Shown: piece by piece, positions 43,456-53,469 of the stretch
Layout of the letters: the number at the start of each line of letters is the position of its first letter
Numbering within the stretch: position 1 is the stretch's first letter
Origin: Crotalaria pallida
Lineage: Eukaryota > Streptophyta > Magnoliopsida > Fabales > Fabaceae
Assembly: GCA_037953625.1 (NCBI GenBank)
Contig: CM075650.1
Location: 1,056,501 to 1,120,500 of the forward strand
DNA length: 64,000 bases
Direction: 5' to 3'
Notes under the pieces: generated by a model
Database searches by the model: none
Told to the model about the DNA's origin: nothing
What the model saw: only the letters and a program-made list of their open reading frames with translations
Made by a program: the position numbers and the translations under genes

Positions 43456-44381
43456 GAGTACTATCATAGGACCATAGATGGACTTCCCTAAGTCAAACTC
43501 CTATAACCAAGGTAACCCGAATAATTAGCCTTTCATATGAAATAAGAATACAACGAGGATTTTCAGTAATTGAAGTGAAGGCTGACATCCTTTCCTGTGT
43601 TGCTCTTACTCGATTCAGGTGAAGGTATTAAAGAAAATTTCATGTATCAAGGCAAGGACTTGGAGAGGGTAGTCTTAAGGAAGGAAGATGGGGGTGTATG
43701 CACCAAAGCGATCAAGTACACTCAGGGTGAACTCTTGTTGTATAACTTGGCATTTGCAACAAGTATGCCTACTCTAAAAGATCCGTAGGTTTAGTCTCTA
43801 GGGCTCTATGTCTTGGGAATTTAGAGACCAAAGGAGTATGAAGGAATTGATTCGATTAGAAGAAGAAATTGAATTGGAGTCATCATCAATGGTTGGGTCT
43901 TAAAGTTTTGATTTCGAGCTCCAATAATACTTACCTAGTAAAGTGAAAGGTGATGACTAACATTGAATCGAAAAACAACTCATGAAAACTCTAAGAGGAA
44001 TAAGAGGCTATTCTAAGTAGGGAAGTTGAAAGAAAATAAGAAATTGACTTATGGAAGATAAGAAAACCAATTTCCAATAGAGGATGTAAGAAATTCTTCT
44101 TTATACAAGAATTTATATCTCTAACGATTCGTGATCTGGGAAGTGAAAATTTTGGAATTTTGCACACAAGAAATGGATAAATGGAAGGTTATGCCATTTC
44201 TATGTTAAGTGATGTAGCGAAGAACTTGTGAGAACCGTGTAGGAAGATGTAGAAGTAAAGGACTGGTACATCACTTGAGTAACATTCAAAAAGAAGTCTT
44301 TGGAAACTGAAGAGAATTCTCAAGAGGCACGAGGAGGAAATAAGGGGCTAGATTGCTAAACATAAAATGAGGAATTATTAG
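43456..44381 (+). other. B interior without recognisable coding
   Basis: Where reverse transcriptase should begin there is purine-rich sequence with frequent stops and no RT, RNase H or integrase motif. The longest frame (63 codons at 43597) resembles nothing known to me. Confidence 0.6.
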
Positions 44382-44739
44382 TGTAACACCCTATCTTAAT
44401 TAATATTCTAATTACCCCGATTTATTTAGTGACTTAAAAATTTCTTTCTAAAAACCATTTTAGCTTGTAAAAATCTCTGTCAAATCGGACAGAGTTTCCT
44501 TTGTTTTATGGACATTCCAAAAATATGAGTTTGCCTTGAAAACCTGTAATAATATTTTCATATAATCTACAGTATGCCAACAGGGCAAAATATAAATCAG
44601 TTCATTACATTCAACTACATCATTTCCAAAATATTAATGATCAAGTTATAAAATAGTTTAATCTCATCAAAAGACAATACATAATATTTATGTACGTCAA
44701 AAGTCAACGTTTAATTCTTGGACCAATATAATATCACCC

Positions 44740-44812
44740 CCTAACGTTCACACTCCACGTTGTGGAGTGTGCCCCTGCTCGGCCACGGCTAGTGCATGCT
44801 CCACTTCTGTAC
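44740..44812 (-). other. Exon-like block of LTR K1
   Basis: After the acceptor TTTTTACAG the minus strand reads GTACAGAAGTGGAGC, then GGCCGAGCAGGGG and the hairpin CACACTCCAC-loop-GTGGAGTGTG (44749-44771). It is collinear with A 48359-48423 and F 32384-32448. Confidence 0.6.
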
Positions 44813-45021
44813 CTGTAAAAATATAGCAAGAAGGGTAGCATTACACAGAACTTAGAAATATAGCTTCTACAAGAGCATAGTAACAAACGAAGGACCTACC
44901 TAGCCCATGCTATCCAAATTATATACTAATTCACTTTCCTTTTATACAACTCAATCTTTCCTTATCCTTCCAATTACACAATTTTCCTATACCTTTCTAG
45001 TCTTTTCATTCCATTCCAATC

Positions 45022-45870
45022 TTTCGCACACCTCTCGGTGGGTCCTATTACCATTTGTTCGCACACCACGAGGGCGGGTCTTACTCACATTTACACACAC
45101 CATATAGGCGGGTCCATAACGTACATAATCACACTCCCTTAGGGAGGGTCCATAATTCACACTCCATTATAGAGGGTCCTATTATATATTTCAATCCACT
45201 CCTTTCGGAGGGTCCATAACATGCATCTATCCACTCCTCAATGGAGGGTCCATATACATACACATATCCACTCCTTTATGGAGGGTCCATTATTCACGCT
45301 CCGTTATGGAGGGTCCATTTATATACACGCTCCGCTATGGAGGGTCCATTTATATACACGCTCCGCTATGGAGGGTCCATTTATATACACATATCCACTC
45401 CTTTATGGAGGGTCCATTATTCACTCTCCGTTATGGAGGGTCCATTTATATACACGCTCCGCTATGGAGGGTCCATTTATATACACATATCCACTCCTTT
45501 ATGGAGGGTCCATTATTCACGCTCCGTTATGGAGGGTCCATTTATATACACGCTCCGCTATGGAGGGTCCATTTATATACACATATCCACTCCTTTATGG
45601 AGGGTCCATTATTCACGCTCCGTTATGGAGGGTCCATTCATATATTTCCACGCTCCACTTAGGGAGGGTCATTATCCATACTCCTTCCGAAGGGTCAATA
45701 TCCATACTTCCACTCCTTTATGGAGGGTCATTATTCATTTATACATATTTCCACTTCCATTGGGAGGATCGTTCCTACTCATTCACATATTCGCACTCCC
45801 ATTGGGAGGGTCGTTCATACACAGACTTACCATTTTCACATTCCTATATCCACACCTAAATAGGTGGGTC
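45022..45870. repeat. Tandem hairpin array (CTCC-loop-GGAG) in LTR K1
   Basis: About 25 units of roughly 32 bp, each with a small stem followed by GGTCC. In 45265-45630 they form a 96-bp higher-order repeat of three units (starts at 45392, 45488, 45584). Stems vary in a paired way: CACC/GGTG at 45024, CTCCC/GGGAG at 45123, CTCC/GGAG in most. Long open frames across this array (about 210 codons in two frames) are a by-product of the repeat period. Confidence 0.88.
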
Positions 45871-46202
45871 TTTCTCACACTATCAATGTAACATCCCAAA
45901 TTTAGTTCTTAGTGTAAATTACATTTTGATAGTCCTAGGATGGAAGTTATTATGATATAAGTTAGAAATTGGCTAATTTGACATGCAAACCCAAGTTTAA
46001 AACATAGGATTTTGGAGAAATAGAATAACAAGATTGGTAGCTTAGAACACAATTCCCACCATTGGATATGAAGGTATGATTTTTAGGAAGTTACTCGTCA
46101 AATTTGAGCAAGATCCGACGGCGAACGAAGAAGTTATCTCGAATTGAAGCAGGAAGAAAATAGGAGGAAAATAGGAAAATGAATAAATGGGGTACTGGGC
46201 AA

Positions 46203-46430
46203 AACACTCGAGTCTTTTGGAAAAGACTCGAGTGTTCTGGTCAGTTGGAAAATGGGGCACTCAGGCACTACTCGAGTCTTTTGGAAAAGACTCGAGTGTT
46301 TTGGAAAAGACTGGAGTCTTTTGGAAAAGACAGGAGTGTTTTGGAAAAGACTGGAGTCTTTTGGAAAAGACTGGAGTGTTATTAAAGAAAACACTCGAGT
46401 GTTTTTGAAAACACTCGAGTGTTTTGTGCA
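46203..46430. repeat. ACTCGAGT palindrome array, A 5' LTR
   Basis: Six perfect ACTCGAGT sites and four decayed ones (ACTGGAGT, ACAGGAGT). 46203-46236 is a near-continuous hairpin: AACACTCGAGTCTTTT, GG, then its exact reverse complement. Two AACACTCGAGTGTT palindromes close the array. The 3' LTR copy (53787-53931) has lost several units. Confidence 0.92.
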
Positions 46431-47892
46431 GACAGCCTTAAAAACGTGTTTCAGCCAACAACTTCTTTCATAACCCTAACCTCACTCTCTCTCCTAGGTC
46501 ACGAACATCTCCTCATTCTCTCTCTAGATTTCACCTCAAATCACCATCTCAATCCATAGATAAGCATTGAGAATCAATCCCCAACACATTTAAACACTTA
46601 ATCTCCCTTCAATCTCTCAAGTTCCCCCTCTCCTCCCTCCCATTCGAATCTCCCTTCTTCCCCACCAAGATAGGGCTTTGTTTTCATCTTCCTCAAGCTC
46701 AACACTCATCTATCATCATCCTCCCTTCCATTGGTAAGTTTCAATACTCTCTCTCTCTCTAGGGCCATACGAATTTCTCCCTCTTCCCTCACATGGCATA
46801 CGAATTTCATGTGATGATTTAGCATAAATTATGACTCATTTGTGCTCTATTGTGTCATGGAGGTCAAGAGTCTCTCTCTTTCACTCAATCCTTGGAGCTC
46901 TTGATTAAGGAGCTTAGGAGCTAGGGCTTGGAAGGTTTCCCCCATCTCTCTTGATTTAAGGTAAGGGGGTGGATTATAGTGAGCATTGGGTGATCTAAGA
47001 TTGGGTATCCCTATGGTTATAGTGATTTTCTAGGAGTTATGTGTTTAGGGTATTTAATGGTAGAATCTTGGATAGTAAATTAGGGAATGGTGAATATAAT
47101 AGAAATGAACTTAGAAATCATAACTAGAAAAGGGGAAAGTAATGTGAGCTTTGAATGTGAATTGATGTTGGATAATTGATATAATAAGTGTTTTTACAAT
47201 ACATTCATGATTTACTTGGTTGTGGTCCAATTATGATTATTGAATGAAATGATAAAGTGTGATATGAATATTGTGTAATATGTGTGTTATGTGGAAATTG
47301 GAATGGTTATAATTATCGATGATAAAGTATCTATTTATGATTATTTCAAAATGACAACATGGATAGTGTGCATTATGTGTTTGTTGAATTTGGATTGGAT
47401 TAAGATTATGAATGTTGAAAAGAAGTGCTTATTTGGGGTTGTTGGAAAGGGGTAATCTTCATGTACTTGAATGATTGAAATGGTTTATATTTATGCATAT
47501 TGTGATTACTATTGGAATTGTGTTGACGGCTATATTAATGAACTGGACTGTTGGTTAATTTAAATGGTAAAGGTAACTAATGTGGAAACTGATCAGTGGG
47601 GCCCGGAACACTAGGTACCCGGCTAGGTGTTCCGATTACCTGTTAGGGCCAATTACCTGCCAGGCCAATTACCCATCAGGCCAAACCGCCCTGTAGGCGC
47701 CGGGTGACCCACAGGATCAATTTTCCACACCAATAATTGAAATAAATAATGGAATGGTAAATATGTACATAGTCCTACAGGTTATGGTCTGGATGGGTGT
47801 AAGTCCTGTTTCAAGTCCCTAGACAGGTGTGCCAATTACCTAGCGGGTAACCAAATTCCTAGTGGTGTACAATTAAAAAGGAAAAAGGGGAA

Positions 47893-48030
47893 GTGTATGC
47901 AGATCACTGGTTGTGGTTGCATACACCGTGTGTAGATCTCTGTTTGGGATTACACACGATGGTAATGTGTAGATCTCTGATTTGAGGTTACACCCAAGGG
48001 AAAGCGTAGATCTCTGTTTTGGGATTACGC
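47893..48030. repeat. Four tandem hairpins with constant loop, A 5' LTR
   Basis: Stems GTGTATGCA/TGCATACAC (47893-47901, 47918-47926), CGTGTGTA/TACACACG (47927-47934, 47951-47958), GTGTA/TACAC (47967-47971, 47989-47993) and GCGTA/TACGC (48004-48008, 48026-48030). Loops all read GATC-CTG-TTTGRGR-T. The duplicate copy is at 55413-55550. Confidence 0.85.
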
Positions 48031-48864
48031 CTAATGGAAAAAGGAATAAAGGAAAAATGGATAAAGGCACTGGAAATAAATATGAAAATGGATAAAGGCA
48101 ATGGAAATGAATATGGCAAGGGGATAGAAGAGATGGTAATAAACATTAATGTTAGATAAGGGCATGTTAAGGAAAAAGGTAATGATGGAATCATGATAAA
48201 GAATGAAATGGGTAGAAAGAGGTTGATTGTGAATAGACTTGTAAATGCTATATGTCATTACTTTACTATTTGTGTTTGGCCTAGTGGATTTATTATGATT
48301 ATATGGAAACTGCAATTTTATTTCATGTGCAATGCTCACTCCCTTACTATCATTACAGGTACAGAGATTGAGCTAGCACAGCCCCCGGCCGAGCAGGAGT
48401 GCTCTCCCTCACAGGGAGAGTAGGGTTATGGGGATTTGATACTTTTATTTTGATTTCAGCCTCCGTATATTTGGGTGTATATGAGCTATATATGTTTTCT
48501 TTTGGGTGAGGCTAGGATAGTTTCTTTTGGTGTAGGGTTAATGATTCTTTTGATGCATAGTTGTTGTTATGGTCTCTTGATTCACACACTTAATACTTTG
48601 CTGGCACTCTGACACACTATGTTTTACACTTGAGCCCAAGGGGCAACTATGCGATGCTTATATATTTATATTTGAGCCCTGCTGGCTCCTGTTAATTTCA
48701 TATAAATGTGTTTATCAGGTTGAAGATTTTGGGAAGTCCGAAAAACAGACAAAACTCCGTCCGTTTGACGGTTGATTTTAATATAATAAAAAAAAAAGAA
48801 TTTTTAAGTACTCATTTTTAATACTTGGGTTTTAAGGGTAGAAGTTATTAGGGTGTTACATTTA

Positions 48865-48876
48865 TGGTATCAGAGC
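48865..48876 (+). promoter_or_regulatory. Primer-binding site of A
   Basis: TGGTATCAGAGC, 4 nt after the LTR end; initiator methionine tRNA type. Confidence 0.9.
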
Positions 48877-49038
48877 AGTTTCCCTCGACCTTTGGAGTAT
48901 AAACTCATTACTCCTATGGTTACTCACCGAGCGAGTAACCCAAGTACATAGTTTAGTGTCTAAGTAAAGTTGTAGGATATTAATAGTTGTAATTAGTTGT
49001 TTCATAATTAACCGGTTTTCCTTCCATGACTCAACAGT

Positions 49039-52000
49039 ATGGCAGGGAGACGGGCGGACAATGACAGAATTGCTGCAATACTTGAAACTCTGGTCCAATT
49101 GCAGCAGAACCAAGCCCAAGTTCAACAACAACAGGCTGATAATCTTGCAAATCTGCAGCAGAATCAAGCTCAGAACATTGCTGCAGCTGCAGCAGCTGCT
49201 GCAGCCGCACTTCAGCCTCCTCCACCACCACCAGTGGAGATTGATTGGATGGGCCGCTTTAGAAAAAGCGATCCACCGAAGTTTGAGGGGGGTTATAATC
49301 CCGATGGAGCTCAAAGATGGCTCCAGGAGATGGAGAAGGTGTTTCGCTCACTGCAGCCACCGGGTGATCAGTATATGCGACTGGTGGAGTATGTGCTGAT
49401 GGGTGAGGCGGAACATTGGTGGGACCAACAGAGGAGAGGTTTGGAAGCAGCTCATGAGCTCATTTCATGGGATCTTTTTAAGGTCCGTTTTCTGGGAAAG
49501 TACTTCCCGGAAAATGTAAGGAGGGAGAAGGAAGTGGCTTTCCTTGAGCTGAAACAAGGGAACCTCAGTGTTGGAGAGTATGCAGCTCAATTCGAGGACC
49601 TCATTCGCTATTCGGGAAGCTACCGAGATGCGGATGAACGCACTAAATGCATCAAGTTTGAAGCTGGTCTCCATCCCAAGATCAAGACTGTGTTTGTCTA
49701 TCAAGGAATCTCTAATCTCTCTCAACTAGTGAATATGACCAGTGCTTATGAAGATTCTCTCAAGCAGGAACAAGCAGAGGAGCGAAGCAGGGCATCACAG
49801 AAATTGTCTGGTCCTATTAGGGGCAGGGGTCCGATACAGAGATTTGGTCCTTATTCTAATTCTCGACCTTCAGCCCCTAGAGGAGCAGGGCAATCTGCAG
49901 TGACACTTGGTCCTGTTCCTACTTGTACACATTGTGGGAAGCCGCACAGGGGTGTATGCTGGGCTCATACTAGGAATGAGGGGCTTTGCTTTTTATGTGG
50001 TCAGCCTGGACACTTTGCAAACAACTGTCCTAAAAGCACAATGAAGAAGGAAGTTAATGATATCCGGGTGCAGAAAGCAGGTGGCAGGCAGCCGTTGCAG
50101 AAGGGCAAAGTGTATACACTGGATGGAGAAGAGGTGACTGAGGACGATGAGCTGATCCGAGGTACTTGTTTTGTGAACAACTTGTCCTGTGGTGTTTTGT
50201 TTGATTGTGGTGCATCTCATTCCTTCATTTCTATTGATTGCATGAAGAGACTAGGGTTGTCCACGGTAGACATGCCGTATAAGTTATCAGTTTCTACCCC
50301 CACAAATTCTTCAGTAGTCACTTCTCAAATGTGTTTGGATTGCCCACTCCGAGTTTTGGAGCGGGAATTCAGAATTAATCTCATTTGTTTGCCTCTAACC
50401 AAGTTAGACATTATTCTGGGTATGGATTGGATGACTCAGCATAATGTCTTAATTGACTGTTGTAAGAAAGCAGTTATCTTTAGTGATGCCGCTCTATATA
50501 CCATGGAAGTTGATGAAGTTTCTGATGTGAGTCAAATTCCTGTGGTTCGTGAGTTTCCGGAAGTCTTTTCTATGGAGATTCCCGGATTGCCTCCAAGAAG
50601 AGAAGTGGAGTTTAGTATTGATCTGAAGCCTGGTACAGGTCCAATTTCTATTGCACCCTACCGAATGGCGCCTCCAGAATTGGAGGAATTGAAGAAGCAG
50701 TTGGAGGAGCTACTAGCAAAGGGACTTATCAGGCCAAGTGTGTCACCCTGGGGTGCTCCTATCCTCTTTTTCAAGAAGAAGGATGGTAGCCTTCGGATGT
50801 GCACAGATTATAGACAGCTGAATGCAGTGACAGTAAAGAACAAGTATCCGCTCCCTCGCATTGACGATTTGTTGGATCAGTTGAGGGGTGCATCAGTGTT
50901 CTCTAAGATTGACCTCCGATCGGGATACCATCAAATCCGTATCCGTGAAGAGGACATTCCAAAAACTGCTTTCAGAACACGTTATGGGCACTTTGAGTAT
51001 GTGGTGATGCCTTTCGGATTGACCAACGCTCCTGCTATATTCATGGATTACATGAATAGGATCTTGCCATACTTGGATTCTTTTGTCATTGTGTTTATTG
51101 ATGACATCCTGATTTATTCTAAGAGTCCGGGTGAACATGAACAGCATTTGAGAATTGTTCTGCAGGTTCTTAAAGAGAAGCAGTTGTATGCCAAGCTGTC
51201 TAAATGTAGCTTTTGGTTGGATGAGGTCCACTTTCTGGGACATGTGATTTCTGCACAGGGAGTTGCTGTGGATCCCTCCAAGATGGAAGCGGTGTTAAAG
51301 TGGGAGAGGCCCACAACAGTTACAGAAATCAGAAGCTTTTTGGGATTGGCAGGTTACTATCGGAGATTCATCGAAGGTTTCTCCAAACTGGCTCTCCCAT
51401 TGACAAAGTTAACCAGGAAGGATGTCCCTTATCAATGGTCACAGCAGTGTGAGAATAGTTTCTTGGAGCTGAAGAAGAGATTGACGAGCTCACCGGTTCT
51501 GACATTGCCGGAACCAACCCAACCCTTTGATGTGTATTGTGATGCTTCAAAGCAAGGTTTGGGTTGTGTACTTATGAAGCAAGGTAATTTTGTGGCCTAT
51601 GCATCTAGACAGTTGCGACAGCATGAGCAGAACTATCCGACTCATGACTTGGAGTTAGCCGCTGTGGTGTTTGCCCTGAAAATCTGGAGACATTACTTGT
51701 ATGGCACAAAGTTCGAAGTGTTCAGTGACCACAAGAGTCTCCGTTATCTCTTCGATCAAAAAGAGTTGAATATGAGACAGAGGAGATGGATGGAGTTTCT
51801 GAAAGACTATGACTTTCATCTTCAATACCATCCGGGTAAAGCTAATGTGGTAGCCGATGCATTGAGTCACAAAACTCTTCATGTTAGAAACTTGATGGTG
51901 AAGGAGATGCAACTAATCCAGGAGTTTAGTGATCTTAACTTGAACATGCTGGTGAAAGAGAAGAGTATTGTTCTGGAAATGTTGCAGGTCACTAGTGAGC

Positions 52001-53433
52001 TCATGGATTTGATAAAGGAAAGGCAAGCAGATGATGAAGAGCTCCAAAAGTTGTTTGAAGGAGCAGCAAGTAAAGAGGAACCTGATTTCATCAAGGGTCC
52101 AGATGGAATCATCCGGTTCAGAGGTAGAATATGTGTTCCAATGGACTTCCAGATTCGAAGAGACATATTGTGGTAAGCTCACCAAACAAAAATGAGTTTC
52201 CATCCCGGTACAACAAAAATGTATCAGGATTTGAAGAGGATCTATTGGTGGCCAGGGTTGAAGACTGATGTGGCCGACCATGTGTCTCACTGTTTGACTT
52301 GTCAAAAGGTGAAGATTGAGCATCAAAAGCCAGGTGGTCCGTTGCGATCACTGGATGTCCCTGAATGGAAATGGGATAGCATAGCCATGGATTTTGTGAC
52401 AGGTCTACCTAGGACTGCAGCAGGTTGTGATGGTGTATGGGTTGTGGTAGACCGTTTGACAAAATGTGCTCACTTTATTCCGATCAATAAGAAGTATACA
52501 TTAGAGAAGCTGACATAGTTGTATATTCGGGACATAGTGAAGCTTCATGGTGTGCCTTCTAGTATTGTGTCCGATCGGGATCCCCGGTTTCTATCCAGAT
52601 TTTGGCAGAGTCTTCAGGAGGCCTTGGGTACTAAGTTGAAGTTTAGTACCGCCTATCATCCTCAAACTGATGGGCAGTCTGAGCGTACTATTCAGACTTT
52701 GGAGGATCTGTTGAGGGCTTGTGTTCTAGAGCAGGCTGGTAGTTGGGAGCAGTTGTTACCATTGATGGAATTTACCTACAACAACAGCTTTCACTCTAGT
52801 ATCGGCATGGCACCTTTTGAGGCACTATATGGTAGAAAGTGCAGAACGCCTCTTTGTTGGTTCCAGATCGGGGAGAACTTGTTGACTGGGCCAGAGTTGG
52901 TGCAAGAAACAACGGAGAAAATCGCGATGATTAAGGATAAGATGAAGACTTCTCAAGACAGGCAGAAGAGCTATGCAGATAAGCGTAGGAGACCCCTAGA
53001 ATTCGATGTGGGTGATCATGTATTTCTTAGGGTGTCCCCTACCACTGGCATTGGTCGGGCAATTAAGTCAAAGAAGCTGACTCCGAGGTTTGTTGGGCCT
53101 TATGAGATTCTAGAGAGAGTTGGACCTTTGGCGTACAGGATTGCTTTGCCTCCACATTTGTCTAGGCTTCATGGTGTATTTCATGTTTCCCAGTTAAGGA
53201 AATACATTCATGATCCCTCCCATGTGGTAGCAGCGGACGATTTGCCCTTGAAGGAGAATCTTACTTTTGAAATCCTCCCGATCAGAATTGAAGACAGGCA
53301 GATTAAGCAACTCCGGGGCAAGGAGATTCCATTGGTGAAGGTGATTTGGAACAGAAACAACGTAGAAGAGGCTACTTGGGAGCTGGAGAGCAAGATGAAG
53401 GAGTCTTATCCTCAGCTGTTCCAGGACAGCTGA
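49039..53433 (+). pseudogene. A gag-pol polyprotein with integrase chromodomain, two stops
   Basis: One frame of 1464 codons is interrupted only by TAA at 52174-52176 and TAG at 52516-52518. In order: a Gln/Ala-rich N-terminus; the gag domain (about 73-230, GRFRKSDPPKFEGGYNPDGA); a zinc knuckle CFLCGQPGHFANNC (about 317-330); protease CGVLFDCGASHSF (about 384, Asp-Cys-Gly at the D-S/T-G site). Then come reverse transcriptase (VFIDDILIYS near 685), RNase H (DVYCDASKQGLG near 830), the integrase zinc finger (HPGTTKMYQDL ... CLTCQ, about 1053-1090), the integrase core (AMDFVTGLP, VSDRDPRF, GQSERTIQTLED) and a C-terminal chromodomain (KEIPLVKVIWNRNNVEEATWELE). The clade is Tekay-like chromovirus. 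Both stops lie in pol near the integrase. The copy as written cannot make full integrase. Confidence 0.95.
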
Positions 53434-53453
53434 ATTTCGAGGACGAAATTCTT

Positions 53454-53469
53454 GTAAGTGGGAGAGGAT
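53454..53469 (+). promoter_or_regulatory. Polypurine tract of A
   Basis: GTAAGTGGGAGAGGAT directly before the 3' LTR, after the shared phrase TTTCGAGGACGAAATTC. Confidence 0.8.

Larger units (their letters stand above)
45887..48860 (+). repeat. A 5' LTR (2974 bp)
   Basis: TGTAACATCCC ... AGGGTGTTACA. In order: ACTCGAGT array (46203-46430), CT-rich leader (46480-46740) with GTAAG at 46735, donor GTAAG at 46961, AATTACC-TG--AGGCC repeats (47630-47690), four hairpins (47893-48030), acceptor ending 48358, exon-like block 48359-48423 with a terminal hairpin (48402-48420). Confidence 0.95.

Noticed and set aside
43597..43788. 63-codon frame in B as an accessory gene
   Set aside because: Short, surrounded by stops, no counterpart in A, F or the other elements.
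45022..45870. CRISPR-like regular repeats
   Set aside because: Units are adjacent hairpins of about 32 bp with no unique spacers and no cas genes, in a plant LTR.
45221..45891. Overlapping open frames of about 212 and 216 codons with repeats MEGPFIYTLRYGG
   Set aside because: They arise because the 96-bp hairpin repeat is a multiple of three and lacks stops; two frames are open at once, so they are not genes.
46179..46473. Open frames with repeated KDSSVLEKTGVFWKRLECF-like text
   Set aside because: Several frames on both strands are open across the ACTCGAGT array; this is repeat periodicity, not coding.
48193..48423. 76-codon frame in LTR A (and copy at 55713) as a gene
   Set aside because: Most of it lies in the intron-like interval and is not conserved in F or K1; only the last ~20 codons correspond to the shared block.
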